The notes under the pieces: generated by a model
The model's input: the letters and a program-made list of their open reading frames with translations, nothing else
The model's database searches: none
What the model was told of the DNA's origin: nothing
Made by a program: the position numbers and the translations under genes
Origin: Nitrososphaerota archaeon
Lineage (GTDB): Archaea > Thermoproteota > EX4484-205 > JAAOZP01
Length of the DNA: 64,000 bases
NCBI GenBank assembly: GCA_011605725.1
Contig: JAAOZP010000011.1
Coordinates: forward strand, 1-64,000
Direction of reading: 5' to 3'
Part shown: piece after piece, positions 8,356 through 18,237 of the stretch
Numbering within the stretch: the first letter of the stretch is position 1
Layout of the letters: the number at the start of each line of letters is the position of its first letter

Positions 8356-9243
8356 TTGGAGAAGCCTCGCGTAAGGCAGGTTTCGGCGTTCGTCCCGAGT
8401 TTCCTAGTGTGCAAAATCGCAGAGTCCCTAAGCGTTACACCTGGTTTCGAGCAGACCAAGGTAACCAGCAGGCATGAGGCGGTAAGAGGAAGATTAAGGG
8501 GTAAGACGGTCATAATATACCGTTCCGGCAGTGTTGTCTACGATGAGACTCTTAAAGAGGTCAAGAGTATTCTGGAGGAGATTCTGTATGAGCATTACAA
8601 GAGGGAAGGCACGGTTGTTGGATCCGACGAGGCGGGGAAGGGCGAGGCCCTCGGCCCTCTTGTCGTAGCTGCTACCGCCTTGACTCCTAGGCAGGCTGCA
8701 CATCTTAAGTCGATAGGCATCGCGGACAGTAAGCTTATTCCGGAGACTAGGATCCGTATACTCGCCAGGGAGATTAAACGGGCTTCACTCGGATACAGCG
8801 TCTTAATAATTGCTCCTTTCAGGCTTAACCAGATGTTTATGAGGAAACGGGAATATGGAAACCTGAACGACATACTGGCAAGGGCTCATCGTCAAGTTTT
8901 AGAAAGGGTTGTTTCGAAGATTGCTGAGAAACCCTCGCAAATAGTTGTCGACAAGTTTGACTCAAGCAGAAGTGGGGAGAGAATAAGGCTTATCCAAGAC
9001 GCTTTTCCCGGCTTGAAAGTTCAAGCTGTTGAAAAAGGAGAGGTTTTCCCAGCGGTAGCGGCAGCCAGCATACTGGCTAGGAACAGCTATTTAAAATGGA
9101 TACGTAAAAACGTCGATAAGGAAATACTTAGAAGGGTTAGGAACGGTGATTTCAGCTTTTTGAATGAAAAAAATGCGAAGCCTTTCTACTATTTTAAGAC
9201 ATGCTACCTTACCAGGTTTCTGAATCCGCGTGGAGGAAAGTAA
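8356..9243 (+). CDS. rnhC: Ribonuclease HIII
   Basis: A 295-residue type 2 RNase H that cleaves the RNA strand of RNA-DNA hybrids. The catalytic motif is DEAGKGE with D91 and E92; further acidic residues occur in IADSK and VDKFDS. Residues about 1-75 form the TBP-like substrate-binding domain that distinguishes RNase HIII from HII (note KTVIIYRSGSVVY), and the length fits HIII, not the 200-220 residues of archaeal HII. The start is TTG, 25-33 bases after a TATA-like GTTAATATTTC at 8323-8332, consistent with a leaderless transcript. HIII is mainly bacterial; archaeal copies are known but uncommon. Confidence 0.88.
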   Translation: MEKPRVRQVSAFVPSFLVCKIAESLSVTPGFEQTKVTSRHEAVRGRLRGKTVIIYRSGSVVYDETLKEVKSILEEILYEHYKREGTVVGSDEAGKGEALGPLVVAATALTPRQAAHLKSIGIADSKLIPETRIRILAREIKRASLGYSVLIIAPFRLNQMFMRKREYGNLNDILARAHRQVLERVVSKIAEKPSQIVVDKFDSSRSGERIRLIQDAFPGLKVQAVEKGEVFPAVAAASILARNSYLKWIRKNVDKEILRRVRNGDFSFLNEKNAKPFYYFKTCYLTRFLNPRGGK

Positions 9244-9347
9244 CATCCGTGGATATAAGCGTTAAAGCATATATTACTTTTGTTTAAACCATGGGTTTAT
9301 ATGCCAAATTTAAGCATACTATATCAACATAGTTTATGTGTTAAAAA

Positions 9348-9356
9348 CTTTAAATA
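9348..9356 (+). promoter_or_regulatory. TATA box of the OPT/M28 operon
   Basis: CTTTAAATA at 9348-9356, followed by a GGTGAG ribosome site at 9379-9384 and ATG 9388. The arrangement mirrors that of the VGG pair at 4053-4097. It places the start at 9388, not the upstream ATG at 9280. Confidence 0.6.
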
Positions 9357-9387
9357 CTGCTGTAACAACTTACTAAACGGTGAGAAA

Positions 9388-11436
9388 ATGAGGGAGTCCG
9401 CAGCTAAAGTTGTTTTAGAGAAAGGACTTACTGTGAAAAGTCTAGCGCTCATCCTCATATATACCTTTCTATTCGTACCGGTAAACGCCTACGCTAACCA
9501 GATAGCCGGAGGCTCTGCAATGATAGGGTCTCCACTGGGAGTCTTATTCTTAGTCTCACTAGCTGGTCTTTTCGCAAAGGTCTTGAGGCTTACGCCTCAG
9601 GAGGCTGCAACATTCTGGGCGGCTGTAGCGATAGGAGCCGGAGGCTCCTTCTGGATAATGTATTGGGGACGTTTTGAGGCGATGATCGGCTTTGTCTACA
9701 GGTTTCCAGAATCAGCCTATCTGAGGACAGTTATTCCAAGCTTCGTTGTCCCAACAAACACAGCCGTATTGGACGCCATGTGGTCGGGCGGCGCTGCTAT
9801 GAATCTCGGAGTATGGCTTGGCCCAATAATATTCTTCATGCTGGGCGCGATCGCCTGGGCGTTCACAGGCCTGTTTCTAGCAGGAATCATCGGAAAACAA
9901 ATGCTGGAAGTCGAGAAGCTTCCATTCCCAGTCGGTATGATCGTGGGTTATGATGTAAACTTCATCACTAAGTATGAGGATTCGCAGCGTCCGAAGCTGT
10001 TCAGCTGGGCTAGGGGTAAATACATCTGGATCGGGTTTATAATCGGTGTAATCGTATTTGTACCAACAGTTATAGTTGCAGACTGGTTCCCAGACTTCTG
10101 GCCGTCTCTCGGAATCTCGCTTCCCTACCCAACCCAGTTCAGCCTTGGAGGATGGTTGAACACTGTTCTCGCAGGCTTAAGGGCGTGGGCGCCTGTTGAC
10201 ACGGGCCTATTCTTCCTTCCAACCACAGTTGTCTACGCTTACCTTGCTCCTCTCGACCTTACGTTAACCGTGTGGGTGCTGTTCTTCATCTTCAAGTGGA
10301 TATGGCCCATAATTGGATATGGCACAGGCATCATACCTGCTGGAAAAGATTACATGAACATGCAGGCATGGGGAGGTCCAAACCTATACTGGATTATGGG
10401 TGACGGCAGCGGAATATGGTATGGAATAGCGTTATACTGGATTGTTGCAAACCGCAAGGTTATTGTAAATAGCCTTAAGTCTGCCTTGAAGACTTCCTCA
10501 GGCTCTGAAACAGGCTATCCCTCCGACAGGCTGCTCTGGGCTGGCCTAGGCGTTTCATTCCTACTCATAGTGTTAACAAACCTTGCAATCTGCGTGCCCG
10601 TAGCGATGGCGGTGATCGTCGCGATAATATTCGTCTTAGCTCAAATAGCTTGGGCAAGGGCGATGGGTGAAGGCTATATTGCTCAAGTCTCCGGTCCAAG
10701 ACCATGGTATTCGACGATACATCAGGTTGCTGACTTTGGTTTAGCAACCGGGATGTTTCCCTCACCGTCTGGGACAACTGATAGGTTTGACGTTGGAGCA
10801 TACATGACGGGGTATGTGAGCAACCTGTATTTCGGTGTGATCTACCAGTCGTCTAACAGGGCAGCAGACGTTTTAAACTATTTCCGTGTGGCTCAGATGA
10901 CGAATACCTCATACTGGGACATAATTAAAGCAGTCGCCATAACAGTCATAGTAGGGTATTTCCTGGGAGTCCTGTTTACAACGGCTTCGCTTCACGCGAA
11001 GGGCGGTGCGAACATAGCGGGTTACGCGTTCAGCCCAAGCTTCTTCACAAACATGAGGGGGTACGCGCTAGTCGGCTCCGTGAACCCGACGGAGAGTTCG
11101 AGAGCATTAGGAGGGCCGGCTGGATACTATGCGCATTTCATAGTGGGCATCATCATAGCTTTCATACTGTACTATCTTAGGGCTAGATACACATGGTTCT
11201 TCATCAATCCTGTTGGAGTCGTACTAGCTCCAATAGCTTTCTTCGCCCTCAACGCATTCCTAGGATGGTTACTCAAATACTTAACTTTGAAGATAGGTGG
11301 AACAAAGGTTTACGAAGAGGTGGCGATACCGTTCTGCGTCGGCTGGATGCTTTCAATAGCACTCCTGCTAGGATTCCTAGACCCCATCGGAATATTCGTA
11401 ATGCGAGGAAGCCAGTTTAAGCTTGGGGGCTTCTAA
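9388..11436 (+). CDS. OPT-like multi-spanning membrane transporter (DUF6784/6785-like), paralogue 1
   Basis: A 682-residue integral membrane protein with about 14-16 hydrophobic helices. It resembles the oligopeptide-transporter (OPT) superfamily and the poorly characterised DUF6784/DUF6785 proteins: note the cytoplasmic LEVEKLPFPVG loop, which recurs as ERMPFPVA in the paralogue at 16283. Known OPT members import peptides or metal-siderophore complexes. It is the first gene of an operon; the peptidase-permease fusion starts 44 bases downstream after a GGTGAG. The two OPT-like proteins flanking one ectodomain protein suggest a heteromeric uptake machine. The transporter fold is well supported, substrate and family assignment are inference. 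Confidence 0.72.
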   Translation: MRESAAKVVLEKGLTVKSLALILIYTFLFVPVNAYANQIAGGSAMIGSPLGVLFLVSLAGLFAKVLRLTPQEAATFWAAVAIGAGGSFWIMYWGRFEAMIGFVYRFPESAYLRTVIPSFVVPTNTAVLDAMWSGGAAMNLGVWLGPIIFFMLGAIAWAFTGLFLAGIIGKQMLEVEKLPFPVGMIVGYDVNFITKYEDSQRPKLFSWARGKYIWIGFIIGVIVFVPTVIVADWFPDFWPSLGISLPYPTQFSLGGWLNTVLAGLRAWAPVDTGLFFLPTTVVYAYLAPLDLTLTVWVLFFIFKWIWPIIGYGTGIIPAGKDYMNMQAWGGPNLYWIMGDGSGIWYGIALYWIVANRKVIVNSLKSALKTSSGSETGYPSDRLLWAGLGVSFLLIVLTNLAICVPVAMAVIVAIIFVLAQIAWARAMGEGYIAQVSGPRPWYSTIHQVADFGLATGMFPSPSGTTDRFDVGAYMTGYVSNLYFGVIYQSSNRAADVLNYFRVAQMTNTSYWDIIKAVAITVIVGYFLGVLFTTASLHAKGGANIAGYAFSPSFFTNMRGYALVGSVNPTESSRALGGPAGYYAHFIVGIIIAFILYYLRARYTWFFINPVGVVLAPIAFFALNAFLGWLLKYLTLKIGGTKVYEEVAIPFCVGWMLSIALLLGFLDPIGIFVMRGSQFKLGGF

Positions 11437-11480
11437 ACCCCTACCACACCGCTTTTTTTCAAAAATCGTGGTGAGTCAGG

Positions 11481-14400
11481 ATGAGTGTAACGATGACGAG
11501 AGTATCCGGTAAAGGGAGTCGGCTTTACTTAGCCCTATTACTCGTCTTTTCCATAAGTCTGTTTTCCCACTATAGTTTAACCAAACACGTCTATGGTCAG
11601 CGGGAAATGAATACTGCCACGCTTTACGAGTACATGAAGCTGATGGATTTTGAAAACATTAGGCGGCACGTGTATTTTTTCTCTTCTCTAAACACGAGGG
11701 TCGTCGGGACGGAAGGGTTTTATAAGGCTGCTGAATACGTGGCGAACGAATTTTCAAAATACGGTTTAGAACCTGGGCCGGACGGCTACTATCATTTTTA
11801 CAATCATTCAGCGACTGTTGAGAATACGGCTGAGCTTTCAGTAATCGACAATCCTACGATTAGCATAAGGCTACTCACCGTCTGGCCTAATCTTGTCCTC
11901 ACCAGTAAAACACCGCCTGGTGGGATCGAGGGTGAACTCTTATACGTAGGTGGCAACGGGGATCTTGAAGATTTCGATGGAAAGGATGTGGCTGGTAAAA
12001 TCGTCGTCATGAGTTATGGCACAGGGTCAAACTGGCTGAACGCGGCAAAACTGGGTGCAAAAGCAGTAATATTCCTGCCTTCATCCGCTCCCGTTGCGGA
12101 GAGCTCCCTGAGCAAGTTTACAACCACACCCCTCTATTTCCCGAGATACTATGCGCCTGATAACGCGTCCCTACTGGGGGAGCTTGCGAGAAAGGGTTCT
12201 GCTGTTCGAATCATGAGCAACATGCATTGGGAGATTATTCGTGGAATCAATATCCTTGGGATCGTGGAGGGACGTAGGAAGGATGAGATAATAATTGTTT
12301 CATCGCATTTCGACTCTTGGACGGCTGTGCCTGGACTTGCGCCAGGTGCAGACGAATCCTGCGGTATTTCCACGCTTTTGGAAATGGCAAGGGTCATGGC
12401 TGAGCTTGCTAAAGAAGGTCATTCTCCTGAGAGAACCGTCTGGTTCGTCGCCCTCTCCGGACATTGGCAGCAACTAGACGGTGCTAGGAACTTTGTGATG
12501 GATTATCTTTTCGACGGAAGGTCGGGTCGAGACTGGCCGTACACAACTCCAAGCCAATACAGGGTTTACGCGTGGATTGGACTCGACTTGTCTACTGGCT
12601 CCAATACGCTGGGCATACTGTTCTTCAGCTACATGTATAGGCCTCTCAACCTTATGGGTATATACAGTGGAAGAGGATCCGCGTTAGTGCAGTTGCTGAG
12701 GGCGGAGCAGCAGAAGAATTTAAAGAGCATTTTGAACGCTATGGCCAGCGTTTCACCAGAGTATTCGAACTATAGAGTCCTGTTTGGAGACGATGATATA
12801 GGGAAGAGCACACCAACCACCGGGTTCTACTACTCTTCAGGAGGAGAAGTTCAAGGAGGAATCAGTTACGTTCCCTACAGGGATTATTTGGAGTCTGAGC
12901 CAGCAATGATTGCCGGTACGCCTGCGTTAACCCTAAGAACCGTGTGCGACTACAGGTCTACATGGTGGACTTTACGAGACACTTTTGAAAAAGTTGATTT
13001 CAACAACCTGAGGCCCCAAGCTCTGTTTGCTTTCGGAATGATCTGGATAATTCTGAACGTTGATTCATTAGGGATAGACTACGAGACATATGCTACGCCA
13101 AGAGAACACTATACTGTTGCTGGAACATATACTGGGCCAGGTATGTCAGCCCTTAGAGGAAGCCTCCAAGTATATAATGAGTTTACAGACCGCTTTACAG
13201 ACTATCAGCCTAATGGGACAGGCCTCGTGGTCGTGGTAAACCAGCCGTTCGACCCAAGAAGTTATATAATAACTGTGGTTGACAGGGGTGGAAAGTTCCT
13301 GATAAAGGGGTTGGGCTCACCCTCACTGTACTACGGGTATGCAGGCATGGCTGGACCGAGTTACCAGTTTAACGCGTTCGTCATCGATAATGTTACTGGG
13401 AAAATCAACCTTGTATCAATGAGCGGTGTTCACACCGCGGGTTTATTCGTCATGGGCGGATTATCGTTTGTAGGCGTTCCCGCGGTTTACAGGGCTGGGG
13501 AACCGTTTAAGATACCTGTCTATAAGCCGGCGATAATCACTATTTTCGATGCTTTCAGCCCGTATCTTCTTTCACCCTCATATGTTGACCCGGTCACAGG
13601 AGACCCTAAGGACCCTGTGATAGATGCGACAAGCGTAGTCATATCCTCGCCCACACGGTTCTATCCTGGTCTTGCTTCCATAAGTCCCCCAATCAACCCG
13701 CTCACCGGGGCTGAGCACGAATCCTACTGGAGCTGGGAGAATCCTTACTCGAGCGTTTGGGTTGAATACGTCACGCCTAACGTGAAGGTTGGGCTTAGGC
13801 TGCAGAGCACTCAATGGGGGGTTCGACTCGGACTACTGACTAACAGCAGTGAACTCAATCTGGAAGGGGTCGGATTCACACTTAAGGAGGGCGAGGAGCT
13901 AAGGCTTTCTGCACTGAATATTGCCTCCGACCTCTTCGCTATGAATGAGGCGAGGATAAAGAGGCTGGAGCCATATGGAATTTTAGATCCAAACATTCTT
14001 AATCTGCATCAGCTCAGCAACCAGTTGCTGGAGGAGGCAAGGATTAGTTTACAGAATAAGCAATACAGCAAATATCAAACCCTTATCTACAGGGTCTGGA
14101 TGATGGAGGTAAATGTTTACAACAATTTGCTATCTATAATTTATGACGTTGGGTTTGTAACCGTCTTCTTCGCTGCCCTCCTCCTGCCTTTTGCCTATTT
14201 CTTAGGAAGAATGCTTTACAGCGGCACTGGAATAAAGGCTGTTGCAGTAACAATTTTAATCTTCTGCCTAGCATATATTGCCTTCAGTATTCTTCATCCC
14301 GGGATGAGTATTACTTCGAGCCCCACCACTATAGTGCTTGGCTTCGCGGTAGTCATACTCTTACTTCCAATATTTGCGATTTTCTCCGGTGAACTGTCTG

Positions 14401-16274
14401 TAGCTCTCGGGGAGTTAAGGAAAAAACTAGTTGGTGCACACGAGGAGGAAGTGTCCAGAGTGTCTCAAGCGTTTTTATCCATATCGATGGGTATTGGAAA
14501 CCTTAAGAAAAGATCTTTCAGAACCATACTTACTTCAATTACCCTAATAATATTCACCGCTTCCTTAACGTCGCTCGCATCCATGACCACCTTGAGAATC
14601 ATACAGTACACCCCCCTGCCGGGGCCTGTTGTTGAAGGTAGGAACATTCCGCCTGTTGCATTATACGATGGAATACAGATTAAACAGATAGGGTTTAACG
14701 CGTTGTCGAAAGAACTTTTGAATGTTGTGAAAGAAGCGATGGGCCCCGGAGCACTTGTCGACTATCAAGTCTGGTACTATCCCAATTTCTTCACAAGCAT
14801 TTCCGATGAAAGAACTTTTATAGTGTTGAGTAGTAACGGTACCGCCTCATACGTGTTCAACGCGTTTCTAGGCTTGTCTTCGGAAAGACTGTTGAAACTC
14901 TACGGTATTGATGCATTCATCCGAGGAGGATTATTAACTGCTGGTTCAGGTCAAACCGGAAGCGGGATTCCAGAGGTTATTCCAGTATTGATTCCTAAAA
15001 CAGCCGCTAGAAAGCTTAATTACGACTTGGGAGATGGTTTCACAGCTTTCGGTCTCCGCTTCATCGTGACCGGTGTGTTTGATGATGAAAGCCTGAATAA
15101 TGCACGCACGCTAGTTGACCTTGATCAAGATATTCCAACACCCATAGACTTATTGATGCCTATGGTTGGATTAGAGCAATTGGCTGCGTTAGGGTCTCCC
15201 TCCCGCTTGAAGAAGACGGATTGGGATAAAATCATGATTCTGCCGGCCGACGTGGCTGCGAATCTAGGTGGAGAAATAAGGGTGATGACTGTGACGTTTA
15301 AAAACGAATCGGATTTTGAAAAAGCAGTTTCTACGGAAAACGAGAACACTTTAGGGAGGCTTGTCGACGTGTATAATCTAGAGGTTGTAATAGGGAGAAA
15401 AGGGGAGGGAGTTAGCCTCATGAGTAGGCGCAACCAGATTACAATATCTGGCCTAAATCTGTTTATAGTGCCCCTAATAATGATGATGCTTGCAGTGTTT
15501 AACACATTGCTGACGAACATTTACGAGAGGACTAGAGAGGTCAAGATACTTAGTGCTGTCGGCGTGTCTCCGAGCAGCGTTACGTTCATGTTCATAGCGG
15601 AGGCCATGACTTTCGCCTTCGTATCCTCGTTTACAGGATACATCATAGGAATAGGGTTGATAAAGCTGTTCTCCTCGATACCTGGGTTTTTGCAAGCAGG
15701 TTTCACTCCAAACTACTCCGCAGGCATCGTCGTAGTGGCGATAGCGCTCCTAATGATGGCGACTCTAATAGCCTCCGTCTATCCTGCTCTTAAAGCAGGA
15801 ACATTAGTCACACCTTCACTGGAGAGGAAATGGAAGATCCCGACTAAGCCGTTGGGTGGAACATGGGAAATACCCTTACCCTTCTCAGCCAGCGGGCCGG
15901 AGGAGGCTCTCGCCGTCCTAAGGTTCGTGAAAGAGTATTTGGATGCAAATGCCCTTGAAAGAGCAGGAACGATGTTTGCAACAAAATCCAGCGAGTTACA
16001 GAAGATTTCCGATAAAGAATGGGTTTTGAAAAGCTTTGTCAGCCTTGCCCCGTTTGAAACAGGTATGGCTCAGACAGCTGAGCTTAGGGTTTCTCCAGAT
16101 GAGCAGGGAAGAATCATGTTCACCCTTAGGCTTGAACATAAGGGTGGACCGCTTGAAAGATGGTTCACGTCTGCAAGAGAATACGCTGGCCTAATAAGGA
16201 AACAGCTCCTACTCTGGCGAGGTCTTGTACCCGGTGAGAGGGCGAAGTACTTTGTGAAGCCCCAGGAGGTGTAA
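11481..16274 (+). CDS. Fusion of degenerate M28-peptidase ectodomain with FtsX-like permease
   Basis: A 1597-residue membrane protein. After a signal/anchor helix (about 12-30) comes a PA-like insertion and an M28 aminopeptidase domain, then a large beta-rich extracellular region, a cluster of helices near 895-1000, a periplasmic-type FtsX/MacB domain, three terminal FtsX helices near 1315-1435 (NTLLTNIYERTREVKILSAV context), and a cytosolic C-terminal domain of about 150 residues. M28 zinc residues are only partly kept: H276-x-D278 (SSHFDSW), D291 (GADESCG) and a later GLD; the Glu-Glu of the family is replaced by H328-W329 and the last His by Trp (WWTLRDT). Catalysis is doubtful; peptide binding is likelier. 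It sits between two OPT-like transporters. Confidence 0.82.
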   Translation: MSVTMTRVSGKGSRLYLALLLVFSISLFSHYSLTKHVYGQREMNTATLYEYMKLMDFENIRRHVYFFSSLNTRVVGTEGFYKAAEYVANEFSKYGLEPGPDGYYHFYNHSATVENTAELSVIDNPTISIRLLTVWPNLVLTSKTPPGGIEGELLYVGGNGDLEDFDGKDVAGKIVVMSYGTGSNWLNAAKLGAKAVIFLPSSAPVAESSLSKFTTTPLYFPRYYAPDNASLLGELARKGSAVRIMSNMHWEIIRGINILGIVEGRRKDEIIIVSSHFDSWTAVPGLAPGADESCGISTLLEMARVMAELAKEGHSPERTVWFVALSGHWQQLDGARNFVMDYLFDGRSGRDWPYTTPSQYRVYAWIGLDLSTGSNTLGILFFSYMYRPLNLMGIYSGRGSALVQLLRAEQQKNLKSILNAMASVSPEYSNYRVLFGDDDIGKSTPTTGFYYSSGGEVQGGISYVPYRDYLESEPAMIAGTPALTLRTVCDYRSTWWTLRDTFEKVDFNNLRPQALFAFGMIWIILNVDSLGIDYETYATPREHYTVAGTYTGPGMSALRGSLQVYNEFTDRFTDYQPNGTGLVVVVNQPFDPRSYIITVVDRGGKFLIKGLGSPSLYYGYAGMAGPSYQFNAFVIDNVTGKINLVSMSGVHTAGLFVMGGLSFVGVPAVYRAGEPFKIPVYKPAIITIFDAFSPYLLSPSYVDPVTGDPKDPVIDATSVVISSPTRFYPGLASISPPINPLTGAEHESYWSWENPYSSVWVEYVTPNVKVGLRLQSTQWGVRLGLLTNSSELNLEGVGFTLKEGEELRLSALNIASDLFAMNEARIKRLEPYGILDPNILNLHQLSNQLLEEARISLQNKQYSKYQTLIYRVWMMEVNVYNNLLSIIYDVGFVTVFFAALLLPFAYFLGRMLYSGTGIKAVAVTILIFCLAYIAFSILHPGMSITSSPTTIVLGFAVVILLLPIFAIFSGELSVALGELRKKLVGAHEEEVSRVSQAFLSISMGIGNLKKRSFRTILTSITLIIFTASLTSLASMTTLRIIQYTPLPGPVVEGRNIPPVALYDGIQIKQIGFNALSKELLNVVKEAMGPGALVDYQVWYYPNFFTSISDERTFIVLSSNGTASYVFNAFLGLSSERLLKLYGIDAFIRGGLLTAGSGQTGSGIPEVIPVLIPKTAARKLNYDLGDGFTAFGLRFIVTGVFDDESLNNARTLVDLDQDIPTPIDLLMPMVGLEQLAALGSPSRLKKTDWDKIMILPADVAANLGGEIRVMTVTFKNESDFEKAVSTENENTLGRLVDVYNLEVVIGRKGEGVSLMSRRNQITISGLNLFIVPLIMMMLAVFNTLLTNIYERTREVKILSAVGVSPSSVTFMFIAEAMTFAFVSSFTGYIIGIGLIKLFSSIPGFLQAGFTPNYSAGIVVVAIALLMMATLIASVYPALKAGTLVTPSLERKWKIPTKPLGGTWEIPLPFSASGPEEALAVLRFVKEYLDANALERAGTMFATKSSELQKISDKEWVLKSFVSLAPFETGMAQTAELRVSPDEQGRIMFTLRLEHKGGPLERWFTSAREYAGLIRKQLLLWRGLVPGERAKYFVKPQEV

Positions 16275-16282
16275 GTCTCGTG

Positions 16283-18223
16283 ATGACAGAATTAAAGAAA
16301 GAGGAAGTGATGACGAGCCGAGCCTTATTACTTATCATTTTCAGCTTATTAGTTATCACGCCGATCAACATTTTTACTTCCTACAGTATAGGTAACACTC
16401 TTAGCGGAAGCCTTTTAACACTACTATTGCTGTATGAGATTGGAAGGTTAACAGGAAAACCTATTTCAAAATCTGAGGCATTCTTGGTTTACTTCCTGGT
16501 TGCATACTTAACTAGCTCGCTGACCCCGGGGCTACTATTGTTCTGGAATTGGCCTATTCAGACATCGTTCAACGTTAATTTTCCCTTATGGAAATCGCTC
16601 GGGATCAGCAGCTATGCTAGTCGATTCTGGTGGTATGCTCCATCCATAGCTTATGATCCTAACGCTCCTAGAATAATAGGGCTCGAATGGCTTCCGAACA
16701 TAATGCTACAACTCTTTAATTACGCGTTAACGCTAATGATCTGGATATCCACATCCTTTATAATAGCAGCGCTCTATGCGAGAAAGGAGGAGAGAATGCC
16801 TTTCCCCGTTGCTCGAGTTCAGATAGAGACCATTATCGGCCTCGCTGAGCCTGAGCCGCTTAGAAAAAGAATACTTTCAATTTTCACCGTCGCCGGATTG
16901 CTATGGGGACTCATCATCTACGGTTTCCCAATAATTTCATACGCGTTCCTCGGAATCAGCATAGAGCCGGGCGCGATGCTTTTCCGCGACCTTACTAAGG
17001 TTGTGCAACAACGTCTCCCAGGCGCCGCTTTTGCAATCGCAATAGACTTGTCAACTATAATGGCGGGCTGGGTGATGCCCTCTAAAGTCGTCATCAGCGC
17101 TTTCGCCTCATCCTTTCTTTTCTTCGTCCTTGGGAACACGCTTGCACTGAGACTGCCCTGGGACTACTTTAAACTATGGCAAAACGACTATCATTATGGC
17201 CTTGATATCTTGAAGACCTATCAGTATTCGTATGCCGACGTCTGGTTCAGCCCGTTCATAGGAATAACCATCGCGGCAGGAACAATCCCGTTCGCATTGT
17301 ATGCGAAAAAGTATTATCGTGGCTTGAAAAGCCTTGTGAAAAGTGCTTCAGAAGCCAGGGCGGCAGGGGAAATCCCGTTAAGCTGGATACTTCTAATGTA
17401 TGTCAGTGCCACAGCATTATCTATTCTTGTGAATAAGCTCCTCATACTGCCTAATTTCCCACTCTGGCCCTATTTGGCTTACGCAGCATTCGGGTTTCTG
17501 ATGGCTATGCTGTTCGGCTGGGGTGTTGCAGAAACTGGTTTCGGAGGACCCGGGATAACTGACGTGGATAAGGTTCTCATATGGGTTTCTGGATACAAGG
17601 ATCTTGATGTTTTTCTCGGAGGATTTCCACCTCTAACGCCGGGCGGAGCACCGTCTGTTCTAGTCAACAATTGGATTGTCGGCGAAGCATGTGGCGTTAA
17701 GCCCATAACCTACATTAAGTGGATACTCCTGCTAACCCCCATAGGTCTTCTCATGACCTATGTTTACACGAATATTATCTGGTCTATCGCCCCTATTCCA
17801 TCCAACCTGTTCTACTCTCCAAGCATCAGCTGGCCGGTTGACGCTTTAAAGTGGACGTTTTGGCCTAGCCTAATTACTGGAAAGCTTCCGTATTCGGGCA
17901 CAATAAACCTCGACCTTAATGTTGTACTTGTCTCATTCATCGTTTCCGGAGCCTTCTACGTTGTAGCAGAATTCTTCAAGCTGCCGTTCTCTTTCATAGG
18001 CTTCGTAATAGGTGCTTCACCCACTTTTTACATTTCTTCATCATTTTCATGGCTGCTGGGAATGTTAATCGGCAAGATTGCCGAAAGAAGGCTTGGAAAG
18101 GAGTTTTGGGAGAGATACAAGGTGACGATGGCCGCTGGATTCGGCATAGGGACTGGTCTAATGGCCGGTTTCTCGATCGCACTCCTAATGATAAAAACAT
18201 CTATCTTCGCAAGCCCGTATTAG
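16283..18223 (+). CDS. OPT-like multi-spanning membrane transporter, paralogue 2
   Basis: An integral membrane protein of about 646 residues with roughly 14 helices and the same ERMPFPVA loop position as the gene at 9388. Sequence outside the core is well diverged from its paralogue, so this is an old duplication. The ATG at 16283 follows GGAGGT (16265-16270), which overlaps the stop of the fusion gene; a GTG three bases upstream is an equal alternative. It ends in TAG at 18221-18223 with the ribosome site of the next gene overlapping it. The context points to a transporter complex for peptides or glycopeptides, but this is inference from neighbours only. Confidence 0.72.
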   Translation: MTELKKEEVMTSRALLLIIFSLLVITPINIFTSYSIGNTLSGSLLTLLLLYEIGRLTGKPISKSEAFLVYFLVAYLTSSLTPGLLLFWNWPIQTSFNVNFPLWKSLGISSYASRFWWYAPSIAYDPNAPRIIGLEWLPNIMLQLFNYALTLMIWISTSFIIAALYARKEERMPFPVARVQIETIIGLAEPEPLRKRILSIFTVAGLLWGLIIYGFPIISYAFLGISIEPGAMLFRDLTKVVQQRLPGAAFAIAIDLSTIMAGWVMPSKVVISAFASSFLFFVLGNTLALRLPWDYFKLWQNDYHYGLDILKTYQYSYADVWFSPFIGITIAAGTIPFALYAKKYYRGLKSLVKSASEARAAGEIPLSWILLMYVSATALSILVNKLLILPNFPLWPYLAYAAFGFLMAMLFGWGVAETGFGGPGITDVDKVLIWVSGYKDLDVFLGGFPPLTPGGAPSVLVNNWIVGEACGVKPITYIKWILLLTPIGLLMTYVYTNIIWSIAPIPSNLFYSPSISWPVDALKWTFWPSLITGKLPYSGTINLDLNVVLVSFIVSGAFYVVAEFFKLPFSFIGFVIGASPTFYISSSFSWLLGMLIGKIAERRLGKEFWERYKVTMAAGFGIGTGLMAGFSIALLMIKTSIFASPY

Positions 18224-18237
18224 GAGGGAGATGCTGA

